Source: Gemella cuniculi DSM 15828
GTDB taxonomy: Bacteria; Bacillota; Bacilli; Staphylococcales; Gemellaceae
Assembly: GCF_000425665.1 (NCBI RefSeq)
Contig: NZ_AUDW01000017.1
Coordinates: forward strand, 1 to 63,492
Direction: 5' to 3'
DNA length: 63,492 nt
In this document: in pieces, positions 45,002 to 54,402 of the stretch
How the letters are laid out: each line of letters starts with the position of its first letter
Position numbering within the stretch: the stretch's first letter is position 1
Program-made: the position numbers and the translations under genes
Notes under the pieces: generated by a model
Told to the model about the DNA's origin: nothing
Seen by the model: only the letters and a program-made list of their open reading frames with translations
Databases searched by the model: none

Positions 45002-45036
45002 AAAAAACTATGTGGAACTTTCCATATAGTTTTTTA
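45002..45036 (+). terminator. Terminator after oppC
   Basis: AAAACTATGTGGAA / TTTCCATATAGTTTT with a T-run. It separates the permease core from the substrate-binding protein genes. Confidence 0.8.
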
Positions 45037-45074
45037 TTATAACAATAAAAATTACTAAAAGAGTTTGAAGTTAG

Positions 45075-45221
45075 GATTTATTTTATAAAACAAATGTAGG
45101 AAAGTATAATTTAAAAATTAGAAAGCGTGGGAATCTAACTAAGCGACTTGGAAGAACAAAAATTCATGCTTATGTTAAGAAAGAATTTTTAAGAAGAAAA
45201 TCAAAATATGAAAGTAGATAA
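45075..45221 (+). other. Open stretch without a start, possible gene fragment
   Basis: Between stops at 45072-45074 and 45219-45221 the plus strand reads a basic stretch (KRGNLTKRLGRTKIHAYVKK, then EFLRRKSKYESR). No start codon with RBS. It could be the C-terminus of a lost gene or chance. Confidence 0.2.
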
Positions 45222-45335
45222 AATTTATCATATTAAATTTGAAAGATAATTTTAAATGTTTTTATGAATTAAAAGTCAATAATAAAAAATATTCAAAGAA
45301 AGAAGAAAAAACATGTAAAATTTTCTGACAATTAC

Positions 45336-45364
45336 TTGACGAGATTAAATATCTCTGATATAAT
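45336..45364 (+). promoter_or_regulatory. Promoter of the first oppA
   Basis: TTGACG (45336-45341), 17-bp spacer, TATAAT (45359-45364). The spacer contains GAGATTAAATATCTC (45341-45355), whose GAGAT and ATCTC arms are a perfect inverted repeat and a candidate operator. Confidence 0.75.
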
Positions 45365-45425
45365 ACCAAGAACAACAAAAGAAAAAAACTGTATATGCAA
45401 CATATGGTTAAGGAGGACTAAGATA

Positions 45426-47225
45426 ATGGAAAAGAAAAAAATGTTGAAGGTAGTGAGTTCAGCTATGGCACTCACAATGCTACTTGCAGGTTGTTCAAGT
45501 GCAGGCAATAAATCTGGAGGAAGCAAACCAGCCGTAGAATTTAAAACTTCTGTTGATAATGGAGGAAGTGCAGTATCAGGAGCAAAACTAAAATATGGTA
45601 TTTTAAGTTCGGATCCGTTAACAGGGATGTTTAATCCTGTATTTTACCTAAATGCAACAGATTATTATGTAATGAGAGATACGATGGCGGGAGCGTTTAC
45701 AACAGATGATGCAAAACGTATAAAGCAAGATGATAAAGATGCACCTGTAATGTTCCACCTAGATCGTGATAAAAAAGAAGTTACTTTAACTATTCGTGAG
45801 GAGCTTAAGTGGAACAATGGTAATGATGTAACAGCTGATGATATTGTGGCAACTTATGAACTTATGGGTAATCCTAAATATACAGAAAATGTAAGATATA
45901 GTGATGATTATGAAGTAATTCAAGGTATGAAAGAGTATCACGAAGGTAAAGCAAGTAATATATCTGGTATTACTAAAAAAGATAATAAAACTGTTGTTAT
46001 TAAATATACAGATATAAAACCAGCTTTACTTTGGGGAACAGGATTTATTACCGAATTTTTAAATAAAGATCAAGTGGCAGCAGCTTCAAATGATTTTACT
46101 AAATTTGCAGAAGCAGAATTAAACACAAAACCATTATCTTATGGACCATATTATTTAGATAGAGTAGTAAATGGAGAAAGTGTATTGGCAAAAGCAAATC
46201 CATATTACTATAAAAAAGATGAAGTAAAAATTCCAGAAATTGAATTCAAAGTAGTAGCACCAGCACAAGCAAGTTCAGCGATGAAAAATGGTGATATTGA
46301 CTATATGACAGATTTAACTACTAATGTTTGGGATGCTACTAAAGATGCAAAAAATGGAACAATACTTGGACAATCAGACTACTATATTTCATATGTTGGA
46401 TTTAAATTAGGAACTATGGATAAAGAAACTGGTGAAGTAAAAGTAAATCCTAATGCAAAAGCGGCAGATAAGAGAGTTCGTCAAGCATTTGGTTATGCAG
46501 TGGATTGGAATCAAATTAATGAAAAAATCTACAAAGGAATTCGTTTTACTCCAACAGGCTCAGGATTCTATCCACCAAGAGTAAAAATGTTCTATGATGA
46601 AAATGGAACTGGTTATAAAAAAGATGTAGAAAAAGCTAAACAACTTCTTGATGAAGCAGGACTTAAAGATACAGATGGAGACGGAATTCGTGAAGATAAA
46701 AATGGAAATAAACTTACATTTAACTTTGCAATTCGTAATGCAGGACAAGACTTTGATCAAACTCTAGCAGATACTTTCATTAAATCTTGGAAAGAAGTAG
46801 GACTTGATGTTAAGCTTGTTGATAACAAACTTATGGCACCAAAAGACTGGTCACAACGTGTTCAATCTGACGATCCAGAAATTGATATTTTCCAAGGAGC
46901 ATGGGGCTTAGGAACAGATCCAAATCCGGCATCATTAGTAGGTAAGTCTTCACCCCTTAACTACCAACGCTATACAACTGATGAATTGCAAAAATCATTA
47001 GATGCTATGGGAAGTTCAGATATGTTTGATGATTCTAAATTAAAAGAAGCGTATCAAAAATTTGATAAACAATTTGCAGAAGAAGCGGCATGGCTACCGT
47101 TCAGCTGGAATACTGCAATGACTTGGGTTAACAAACGTGTTAAAAACTTTGATTTAGAGAAATATGATAAGGGTGAACAAAAAGTTTACGAATTAGAATT
47201 AACATCAGAAAATTCGGTAAAATAA
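45426..47225 (+). CDS. oppA: Oligopeptide-binding lipoprotein OppA, copy 1
   Basis: SBP family 5, 599 residues from the ATG at 45426, 8 nt behind AAGGAGGA. Lipobox LLAGC at residues 18-22. Family blocks: KYGILSSDPLTGMFNPVF, LTIREELKWNNGNDVTADDIVATYEL and VRQAFGYAVDWNQINEKIYKG. A DTDGDGIRED segment near residue 420 has the spacing of a calcium-binding loop and recurs in both paralogs. It captures peptides for OppBCDF. It is the first of three tandem paralogs, each with a separate promoter, so the cell can vary peptide preference independently. Confidence 0.92.
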   Translation: MEKKKMLKVVSSAMALTMLLAGCSSAGNKSGGSKPAVEFKTSVDNGGSAVSGAKLKYGILSSDPLTGMFNPVFYLNATDYYVMRDTMAGAFTTDDAKRIKQDDKDAPVMFHLDRDKKEVTLTIREELKWNNGNDVTADDIVATYELMGNPKYTENVRYSDDYEVIQGMKEYHEGKASNISGITKKDNKTVVIKYTDIKPALLWGTGFITEFLNKDQVAAASNDFTKFAEAELNTKPLSYGPYYLDRVVNGESVLAKANPYYYKKDEVKIPEIEFKVVAPAQASSAMKNGDIDYMTDLTTNVWDATKDAKNGTILGQSDYYISYVGFKLGTMDKETGEVKVNPNAKAADKRVRQAFGYAVDWNQINEKIYKGIRFTPTGSGFYPPRVKMFYDENGTGYKKDVEKAKQLLDEAGLKDTDGDGIREDKNGNKLTFNFAIRNAGQDFDQTLADTFIKSWKEVGLDVKLVDNKLMAPKDWSQRVQSDDPEIDIFQGAWGLGTDPNPASLVGKSSPLNYQRYTTDELQKSLDAMGSSDMFDDSKLKEAYQKFDKQFAEEAAWLPFSWNTAMTWVNKRVKNFDLEKYDKGEQKVYELELTSENSVK

Positions 47226-47316
47226 TAATTTAGCTTAGGATGCAGTGCTTGGTAGTTTCTACTAGGCACACCTAATAAAAACTTATATTTCATTTTATTT
47301 TCAATTTAATGTAAAG

Positions 47317-47347
47317 GCGAGGAATTTTATTATTCCTCGCTCTTTTT
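47317..47347 (+). terminator. Terminator after oppA copy 1
   Basis: GCGAGGAAT / ATTCCTCGC perfect stem with loop TTTATT, followed by TCTTTTT. Confidence 0.85.
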
Positions 47348-47507
47348 AATCCTAAAGATAAAAGGGATTTTTATTAAGAAAGATAACTTAAGGATCTATA
47401 AGTTTATTTTTATTAACAAGGTTTAGTGAGTAAGATAAGTGGGTGATTAAAGGAAGAAGTGTGAATATAATTTTCTGAAAAATATTATTATTTCTCTAAG
47501 AAATCAA

Positions 47508-47536
47508 TTGACAATGATTATTTTTTGTAATATAAT
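47508..47536 (+). promoter_or_regulatory. Promoter of the lysine-riboswitch transcript
   Basis: TTGACA (47508-47513), 17-bp spacer, TATAAT (47531-47536): a consensus promoter. The start site near 47543 is about 22 nt upstream of the aptamer. Confidence 0.85.
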
Positions 47537-47564
47537 TTAGAAAATAATTTAAGAAATATAACAA

Positions 47565-47730
47565 AAGTAGAGGTTGCAGTAGACAAGATTAAGCAAATTT
47601 AGAGTATAGGGCTCGTTGAGGTTTGCTAAAAGGGTCTATTGCCGAAGTAATATTAAACCTATATTAATATTACTGGGGCTATGTTTAATAAGCATAGAAC
47701 TGTCATAGTAAAAAACTATGTTGAGCTACA
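47565..47730 (+). ncRNA. Lysine riboswitch (L-box)
   Basis: All five helices of the lysine aptamer can be drawn. P1 closes with GTAG (47567-47570) and CTAC (47726-47729). P2 is GCAGTAGAC with GTCTATTGC, and its arm carries AGCAAA/TTTGCT. P3 is GTAATATTA/TAATATTAC. P4 is CTATG/CATAG. P5 is CATAGT/ACTATG. The conserved junction strings AGAGGTTGC, TTGCCGAAGT, CTGGGGCTATG, ACTGTCA and TTGAGCTAC are all present in order. Lysine binding should favour the terminator that follows and switch off the downstream oppA paralog. Confidence 0.93.
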
Positions 47731-47747
47731 AAATGTCAAACTGAGAA

Positions 47748-47793
47748 AAAGTATCATGCGATATGAGTGGCTACGCAGGTACTTTATTTTTTT
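47748..47793 (+). terminator. Riboswitch-controlled terminator
   Basis: AAAGTATC and GCG (47748-47760) pair with CGC and GTACTTT (47774-47785), followed by ATTTTTTT. It sits between the lysine aptamer and the oppA start, the expected expression platform for transcription attenuation. Confidence 0.75.
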
Positions 47794-47840
47794 ATGTCAA
47801 TTAAATTATTTATGTATACTGTACTTTAGGAGGAAAATTC

Positions 47841-49646
47841 ATGAAGAAAAAGAATATATTAAAAGTATTTAGCTCAGCAATGGCGTTATCAGTCATATTA
47901 GCAGGATGTTCAACAAATTCAAAAACATCTAAAGAAACGTCAAAACCGGCTGTCGATTTTAAAACATCAGTGGATAATGGTGGAGAAGTTGTAAAAGATG
48001 CAACTTTAAAAGTTGGTATTTTAAGTGGAGATCCATTAACAGGAATGTTTAATCCTGTATTTTATCTACAAGCAACTGACAGTGCAGTTATGGAAGACAC
48101 TATGTCTTATACTTTTGCATCAGATCATTCTTATAAACTAAAAGAAGATGATGAAGATGCACCAGTGAAATTCCATTTGGATAGAGATAAAAATCAATCA
48201 GTACTTACTATACGAAATGATTTGAAATGGAATGATGGAAAAGACGTAACAGCTGATGATATTATAGCAACTTATGAACTTATGGGTAATCCAAAATATA
48301 CGGATAATATCCGTTACAAAGTAGATTTTGAAGTAATCGAAGGTATGAAAGATTATCATGAGGGTAAAGCTACTAAAATATCTGGAATTTCTAAAAAAGA
48401 CGACAAAACTGTAGTTATCCAATATAAAGAAATAAAAGCTGCACTTCTTTGGGGAAGTGGATTTATTACTACATTTTTAAATAAAGATCAAGTGGATGCG
48501 GCATCAAAAGATTTTAGTAAATTTGTTGAAGCAGAACTTAATACTAAGCCACTATCATATGGACCTTACTATTTGGATAAAGTAGTAAACGGAGAAAGTG
48601 TTTTGGCAAAGCAAAATCCATACTTCTATAAAAAAGATGATGTAAAAATTAAAGAAATTCAATTCAAGGTAGTTACACCTGCACAAGCGAGTTCTGTATT
48701 GAAAAATGGAGATGTAGATTATATGGCATCTGTTACTCCAAATGTTTGGAATGCAACAAAAGATGCAAATAACGGAACACTTTTAGGACAACCTGATTTT
48801 TATATTTCATATGTAGGTTTTAAATTAGGAACTTGGGATAAAGAAAATGGTGAAGTAAAAGTAAATCCAGAAGCTAAAGCCGCGGATAAACGAGTTCGTC
48901 AAGCATTTGGGTATGCGGTAGATTGGGATCAAATTAATGAAAAAATTTATAAAGGATTGAGATTTACTCCAACTAATTCAGGAATTTATCCACCACGTTC
49001 AGAAGATTATTATAATAAAGATGGACAAAAGTTTAAAAAAGATGTAGAAAAAGCAAAACAGCTCTTAGATGAGGCAGGTTTGAAAGATACAGATGGGGAT
49101 GGCTTAAGAGAAGATAAAAATGGAAATAAGCTTACGTTTAACTTTGCTATCCGTAATACTGGGCAAGATTATGATCAAACTTTAGCTGATTCATTTATTA
49201 AATCTTGGAAAGAAGTGGGGCTTGATGTTAGATTGACTGATGGAAAATTAATGTCAGCAAAAGATTGGACTCAAAGAGTTACAAGTGATGATCCTTCAAT
49301 AGATTTATTCCAAGGAGCATGGGGATTAGGAACAAATCCAAATCCATCAAGATTACTAGGTGATAAAGCTCGTATGAACTATCAAAGATATATTAGTGAT
49401 ACTTTGAAAAAAGATTTAGAAACTATTGACTCAAAAGATATGTTAGATGATGCAAAACGTAAAGAAGCATATCAAAAATTTGATAAAGATTTTGCAGAAG
49501 AAGCAGCGTGGTTGCCATTTAGTTGGAATACAGAAATCACATGGGTAAATAAACGAATTAAAAATTTTGATGTCCAAAAATATAGTTTTGGGGAACAGAA
49601 AATGTATACGTTAGAATTAACATCGAATGATAGTATAAAAGGTTAA
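47841..49646 (+). CDS. Oligopeptide-binding lipoprotein OppA, copy 2 (lysine-controlled)
   Basis: 601 residues, SBP family 5. Lipobox ILAGC (Cys23 region). Same blocks as its neighbours (LTIRNDLKWNDGKDVTADDI, VRQAFGYAVDWDQINEKIYKG, DTDGDGLRED). It is closer to copy 1 than to copy 3 by eye. What sets it apart is the lysine riboswitch and terminator in its leader: it should be made when lysine is scarce. This suggests it favours lysine-containing peptides or is the route for scavenging lysine through OppBCDF. TTAGGAGGA precedes the ATG. Confidence 0.92.
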   Translation: MKKKNILKVFSSAMALSVILAGCSTNSKTSKETSKPAVDFKTSVDNGGEVVKDATLKVGILSGDPLTGMFNPVFYLQATDSAVMEDTMSYTFASDHSYKLKEDDEDAPVKFHLDRDKNQSVLTIRNDLKWNDGKDVTADDIIATYELMGNPKYTDNIRYKVDFEVIEGMKDYHEGKATKISGISKKDDKTVVIQYKEIKAALLWGSGFITTFLNKDQVDAASKDFSKFVEAELNTKPLSYGPYYLDKVVNGESVLAKQNPYFYKKDDVKIKEIQFKVVTPAQASSVLKNGDVDYMASVTPNVWNATKDANNGTLLGQPDFYISYVGFKLGTWDKENGEVKVNPEAKAADKRVRQAFGYAVDWDQINEKIYKGLRFTPTNSGIYPPRSEDYYNKDGQKFKKDVEKAKQLLDEAGLKDTDGDGLREDKNGNKLTFNFAIRNTGQDYDQTLADSFIKSWKEVGLDVRLTDGKLMSAKDWTQRVTSDDPSIDLFQGAWGLGTNPNPSRLLGDKARMNYQRYISDTLKKDLETIDSKDMLDDAKRKEAYQKFDKDFAEEAAWLPFSWNTEITWVNKRIKNFDVQKYSFGEQKMYTLELTSNDSIKG

Positions 49647-49722
49647 TAGAAAAGAAAGAACCAGTAAAAAGTTTTAAAGAATAATGAAGTTTATAATTAA
49701 GGAAATATAAATATTAATTGTA

Positions 49723-49819
49723 TTTTACAGTAAAACATATGTGTAAATAAATATTTTTATTTAATATTAATATTTTAAATATTGTTGATAGAAGAAAAAT
49801 TTTAACTTTTACTGTAAAA
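49723..49819. promoter_or_regulatory. Two matching palindromes upstream of the third oppA
   Basis: TTTTACAGTAAAA (49723-49735) and TTTTACTGTAAAA (49807-49819) are both perfect hyphenated palindromes. Their centres are 84 bp apart, close to eight helical turns. They lie 160-250 bp upstream of the promoter. Possible operators for a looping regulator, or chance in AT-rich DNA. Confidence 0.3.
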
Positions 49820-49971
49820 ATTAGCAAATAGGGATTTTCAATTTAAGTTTTATATAAAAAGTTATAAATATTAAGTGATAAAAAATTAAATTAAATTTAT
49901 TTTATTAAAGAAACATACAGAATAATAAAATTAAATTTTTGTTATTTAGACGCTATTTTCAGACAATTGTA

Positions 49972-50000
49972 TTGACTAATTTATAAAATAGTGATAGAAT
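49972..50000 (+). promoter_or_regulatory. Promoter of the third oppA
   Basis: TTGACT (49972-49977), 17-bp spacer, TAGAAT (49995-50000). The leader to the ATG is about 46 nt and holds no riboswitch. Confidence 0.8.
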
Positions 50001-50053
50001 ACATCTATAAAATTAATTGAAAATAAGTTATAAAAATGACGGAGGATAATAAA

Positions 50054-51859
50054 ATGAAAAAGAGTAAGTTTTTAAAAGTATTTAGTTCAGCAATGGCATT
50101 ATCTGTTATTTTGGCAGGATGTTCATCTAGTTCTAGCAGTTCTAGTTCGAAAGGGACTAAACCTAAAGTAGAATTTAAAACATCAGTGGATAATGGTGGA
50201 AGTACTAAAGATGGGCAAACATTAAAATATGGTATTTTGTCTCCACAACCATTAACAGGTATGTGGAATCCAGTCTTTACTGATCAAGCATCGGATCAAC
50301 TTGTTAATTTGAATACGATGGGTGGAACTTTCCCAACTGATACTGAAGGTCGTGTGAAACAAGATAATGAAGATGCTCCTGTAAAATTCCACATGGATAA
50401 AGAAAAAAATGAAATAACTTTAACTATTCATGATGGTGTTAAATGGAGTAATGGAGAAGATTTAACAGCAAAAGATATTGTAGCAACTTATGAACTTATG
50501 GGTAATCCTAAGTATACAACAAATACGAACTATAACGATTCATATGAGTTTATTGAAGGTATGAAAGAATACCATGAAGGTAAAGCTAGTACGATTTCTG
50601 GTATTCAAGTAAAAGATGATAAAACTGTAGTAATTAAGTATACACAACTTCGTCCGTCTATTTTGTGGGGAGAAGGTATGGTTTCTGACTTCTTAAATGC
50701 GAAACAAGTGGAAGAGGCATCAAAAGATTTTTCTAAATTTGCAGAAGCAGAATTAAATAAAAAACCACTATCTTATGGACCATATTACCTTGCTAAAGAA
50801 GTAAGTGGAGAAAGTATTCTTGCAGAAGCTAACCCTTATTTCTATAAGAAAGATCAAGTAAAAGCACAAAAAATTGAATTTAAAGTAATTGCACCAGCAC
50901 AAGCAAGTTCAGTTATAAAATCAGGAGAAGTAGACATTATTGAACAAGTAACATCTAATGTTTATGATAGCTCAAAAGATTTGAAAAATGGAACATTCTT
51001 GGGAGAAAGTTCTCGTTATATGTCTTATGTAGGTTTCAAACTTGGTAAATTTGATAAAGAAAAAGGAGAAAATGTAGTTGATCCGAATTCTAAATTTGCT
51101 GATAAGAACTTACGTCAAGCATTTTTATATGCAATAGATAGAGATCAAATTAATGAAAAAATCTTTAAAGGAATTAGATTTACTCCGACTGGTTCAGGTA
51201 TGTATCCACCAGCATTAGGAAAATTGGTTAATGAAAATGCTACTTCAGCTAAAAAAGATGTGGAAAAAGCTAAAAAACTTCTTGATGATGCAGGATATAA
51301 AGATACAGACGGTGACGGAATACGTGAAGATAAAAATGGTAAGAAATTAACATTTAACTTTGCGATTCGTAATACAGGGAATGATTATGATCAAGCATTA
51401 GCAGACAACTTTATTAAATCATGGAAAGAAGTTGGATTAGATGTTCAATTAAATGATGGAAAATTAATGGCAACTAAAGATTTCTCTCAACGTGTTCAAG
51501 CTGATGATCCATCAATCGAAATTTTCCAAGGGGCATGGCAATATGGAACAAATCCTAACCGACAAGAGTTATTAGGTAAAAAAGCACCGCTTAACCTATA
51601 TCGTTATACTACTGATAAATTTGAAGAAGACTTCAAAACTCAAGCAACATCAGAAATGTTTGATGATAACAAGCTAAAAGAAGCATACAATAAATTTGAT
51701 ACTGAAGTTGCTGAAGAACTACCATTTATTCCATTAAGCTGGGATACTAACATCACATGGGTAAACAAACGTGTTAAAGCATATGATCTTAACAAAATTA
51801 AAAATGGAGAATTCTTCTTGTATAATGTAGAATTAACAGAAGACCAAGGTGCTAAATAA
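50054..51859 (+). CDS. Oligopeptide-binding lipoprotein OppA, copy 3
   Basis: 601 residues from the ATG at 50054, 8 nt behind GGAGG. Lipobox ILAGC, then a serine run. SBP family 5 blocks as in copies 1 and 2, including DTDGDGIRED near residue 422. It is the most diverged of the three: NTMGGTFPTDTEGR replaces the corresponding region, and LYAIDRDQINEKIFKG replaces GYAVDW. The changed ligand pocket suggests a different peptide range. It has a separate promoter and terminator. Confidence 0.92.
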   Translation: MKKSKFLKVFSSAMALSVILAGCSSSSSSSSSKGTKPKVEFKTSVDNGGSTKDGQTLKYGILSPQPLTGMWNPVFTDQASDQLVNLNTMGGTFPTDTEGRVKQDNEDAPVKFHMDKEKNEITLTIHDGVKWSNGEDLTAKDIVATYELMGNPKYTTNTNYNDSYEFIEGMKEYHEGKASTISGIQVKDDKTVVIKYTQLRPSILWGEGMVSDFLNAKQVEEASKDFSKFAEAELNKKPLSYGPYYLAKEVSGESILAEANPYFYKKDQVKAQKIEFKVIAPAQASSVIKSGEVDIIEQVTSNVYDSSKDLKNGTFLGESSRYMSYVGFKLGKFDKEKGENVVDPNSKFADKNLRQAFLYAIDRDQINEKIFKGIRFTPTGSGMYPPALGKLVNENATSAKKDVEKAKKLLDDAGYKDTDGDGIREDKNGKKLTFNFAIRNTGNDYDQALADNFIKSWKEVGLDVQLNDGKLMATKDFSQRVQADDPSIEIFQGAWQYGTNPNRQELLGKKAPLNLYRYTTDKFEEDFKTQATSEMFDDNKLKEAYNKFDTEVAEELPFIPLSWDTNITWVNKRVKAYDLNKIKNGEFFLYNVELTEDQGAK

Positions 51860-51889
51860 TAAATTAAATCAATAATAATTTGATATTGT

Positions 51890-51931
51890 AAATAGGAGTA
51901 GAAAGATAGTATCTAGCTACTCCTATTTTTA
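51890..51931 (+). terminator. Terminator after oppA copy 3
   Basis: AAATAGGAGTAG / CTACTCCTATTT stem with T5 tail. Confidence 0.85.
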
Positions 51932-52109
51932 TGAATTTATTTCTAGATTAAATTTGGTATTTTTAACTAAAACAGTTGAATTTTTTTATTTAAAAATATA
52001 AAATTGAGAGAGTGCAGAATTATTTAGAAAAATTCTTGTAGAGAAGTTTTAATAAGTATTCATAAAATGTATCTTAATATAGAAGGAAAGAATTAGGAAA
52101 GGTGTTCTG

Positions 52110-53003
52110 ATGAGAAAATTTATTTCGGAATTATTATTAATCGGCGTTACTATTATTTGGGGATTAGCATTTATTTGGCAAAATATTGCTAGTAAAGCTC
52201 TTGGACCTTTAACCGTAGTAGGTATCAGGTCCTTGATTGCGGTTATTTTTATTACATTAGTTGCATTATTGTTTCCAACTTTGTATAAGAGCCAAGCGCC
52301 TAAACTTAATATAAAAAATTCATTATCACAAAAATTGTTATTAGGTAGTTTATGCGGCATTGTTTTATTTTTAGCGATGTATATTCAGCAAATTGGTATT
52401 GGTATGACCACGGCAGGTAAGGCTGGATTTATAACAGTTTTGTATATTTGCATAGTGCCTTTTATAGGAGTGTTTTTAGGAAACAAACTCAATAAATTTT
52501 TTATTATAGGGTTGATACTTTCGGTAGTTGGTTTTTATTTGCTATCAGTTAAAGAAGAATTTACGCTAGAACTTGGTGATATTATAGTTTTTATTAGTGC
52601 TATTTTCTTTGGATTACATATTATAGTCATTGATTATTCAGCTATAAGAGTTAATTCGATGTTTTTATCTATTATCCAACTGGTTGTAGTTTGTGTATTA
52701 AGTATCAGTTTAGCATTGTTTAGAGAAACTATTGTTTGGAGTGATATATTAAGTGTAGCGAGTTCTTTACTTGCTCTAGGTATTTTATCTAGTGGAGTGG
52801 GGTATACTCTCCAAATCATCTCTCAAAGGGAAATTCCGCCGCATACAACATCACTGATTATGAGTTTAGAATCTGTCGTTGCAGCAATAGGAGTGGTTCT
52901 TATACTTCACGAACATATTGGTATGAGAGAAGCTATTGGTATGGTAATTGTTTTAGTTGGAATTATTATATCGCAATTACGAGATAAAAAATCGAAAATA
53001 TAA
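52110..53003 (+). CDS. EamA/DMT-superfamily transporter
   Basis: 297 residues with ten hydrophobic helices in two five-helix EamA repeats. The repeat starts show GVTIIWGLAFIWQNIASKALGP and a second unit near residue 150 (GDIIVFISAIFFGLHIIVID). The end of each repeat is GVGYTLQIISQREIPPHTTSL and MREAIGMVIVLVGII. Family members export amino acids, nucleobases or drugs; the substrate is not predictable here. AAGGAAAGAATTAGGAAAGG stretches precede the ATG; the nearest site is GGAAAGG. Confidence 0.88.
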   Translation: MRKFISELLLIGVTIIWGLAFIWQNIASKALGPLTVVGIRSLIAVIFITLVALLFPTLYKSQAPKLNIKNSLSQKLLLGSLCGIVLFLAMYIQQIGIGMTTAGKAGFITVLYICIVPFIGVFLGNKLNKFFIIGLILSVVGFYLLSVKEEFTLELGDIIVFISAIFFGLHIIVIDYSAIRVNSMFLSIIQLVVVCVLSISLALFRETIVWSDILSVASSLLALGILSSGVGYTLQIISQREIPPHTTSLIMSLESVVAAIGVVLILHEHIGMREAIGMVIVLVGIIISQLRDKKSKI

Positions 53004-53092
53004 TTAAAATAAAAAATTGTTAAAATAGTCTTGTAGATAAAGAATGAGAGGAAAGTGTTTTTTAGTACTAATTATTCTTTTTAGGAGGTTTT

Positions 53093-54157
53093 ATGAGAAA
53101 GATATTTAAAGTATTAGGAAGTGTTATTTTAGTTTGCGTACTTTGTTTTGGTGTTCTAGTAGGTTACCTTATGGCAACAGAATACAAACCAAGTGATGTG
53201 GAAAGCCTGAATATTAATAAAAAACAAGGTCAAGTAGTGAAATTAAATACAGAGTATAGTGCATTGGATTGGAATGTAGGTTATTTTGGAATGGATAAAG
53301 ATGTTGATTTCTTTATGGATGGTGGAAAGATGGTACTACCTATTGATAAAGAACACGTTGAGAATAATTTGAAAAATATTACGAAGATTATAAAAGAACA
53401 AAACGTTGATGTCGCATTTTTACAAGAGGTGGATGAGAATTCTAAGCGAACGTTTAATATTAATCAAGTAAAGTATATGGATGATTATTTTAATGACAAT
53501 AGCAGTATTTTTGCTTATAATTTCAAAGTAAAATATATCCCCTATCCTTATCCAACATTAGGAAAAATGAACAGTGGAATTTATACTTCTACTAAATTTA
53601 ATGTAGAAGAAGCAAAAAGGTATCAAATGCCGATTCCATTTACTTTTCCAGAGAGATTGGCAAACCTCAAACGTGGGTTTTCAGTTAGTTACAGCAACAT
53701 AGAAAATAGTGATAAAAAGCTAGTTCTAATAAATGCTCACTTGGATGCTTATGATAAAGATAATAAAGGGAAAATTGCTCAAACTAAAATGCTTGTAGAG
53801 TTTATGAATAGTGAGTATGCCAAAGGAAATTATATTTTATTAGGTGCAGATTTTAACCAGGAACTTAGAGATTTAACACGAGAAGAAATAGAGCGAGTTC
53901 CAGAAAATCTTTGGAGAGCAGAGTTATTTGATAAAAGTTTACTTGGTAAGAATTTCAAACTTTATTACGACTCTTCTCGTCCATCAGCAAGGCTAAACAA
54001 TAAACCGTACGAAAAAAATTCAAAAAATACTTATGAGTTTTTAATAGATGGGTATATTGCAAGTGATAACATAGAAGTATTAGAAGTAAAAACATTGGAA
54101 GAAGATTACAATCACAGTGACCATAATCCTGTAAAATTAAGATATAGATTGAAGTAA
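53093..54157 (+). CDS. Membrane-anchored endonuclease/exonuclease/phosphatase-family protein
   Basis: 354 residues. A single N-terminal helix (about 7-28) anchors an extracytoplasmic EEP domain. Catalytic marks: Glu in VAFLQEVDENS, INAHLDAYD, the GADFNQE metal/catalytic block and a final SDHNPVK His/Asp pair. The fold includes DNases, sphingomyelinases and inositol phosphatases, so the substrate is open; surface location suggests nucleic acid or phospholipid use. AGGAGG precedes the ATG. Confidence 0.85.
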   Translation: MRKIFKVLGSVILVCVLCFGVLVGYLMATEYKPSDVESLNINKKQGQVVKLNTEYSALDWNVGYFGMDKDVDFFMDGGKMVLPIDKEHVENNLKNITKIIKEQNVDVAFLQEVDENSKRTFNINQVKYMDDYFNDNSSIFAYNFKVKYIPYPYPTLGKMNSGIYTSTKFNVEEAKRYQMPIPFTFPERLANLKRGFSVSYSNIENSDKKLVLINAHLDAYDKDNKGKIAQTKMLVEFMNSEYAKGNYILLGADFNQELRDLTREEIERVPENLWRAELFDKSLLGKNFKLYYDSSRPSARLNNKPYEKNSKNTYEFLIDGYIASDNIEVLEVKTLEEDYNHSDHNPVKLRYRLK

Positions 54158-54355
54158 TATCAAAGTTAGAAAAGAACTTAAAAAAGTGTGCTATCGTAAA
54201 GATGAATAAATTTTGAAAACGGGGCAATATTTAAATTCTTTTTTGCGAAATATTATATCGTTAATCAAATTTATCCAAAAGTTATAAATTTTGATAAATA
54301 TATGATAAGGAAATAAAGGGAATTATTCTGCTGCATTGTTATATAATTTCTAATA

Positions 54356-54400
54356 AAAATCCCAAGATAACGAGTTTAAAACTCAAAATCTTGGGATTTA
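54356..54400. terminator. Terminator between the EEP gene and the symporter
   Basis: AAATCCCAAGAT / ATCTTGGGATTT with an inner GAGTTT / AAACTC stem. It works for both convergent genes. Confidence 0.8.
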
Positions 54401-54402
54401 TT

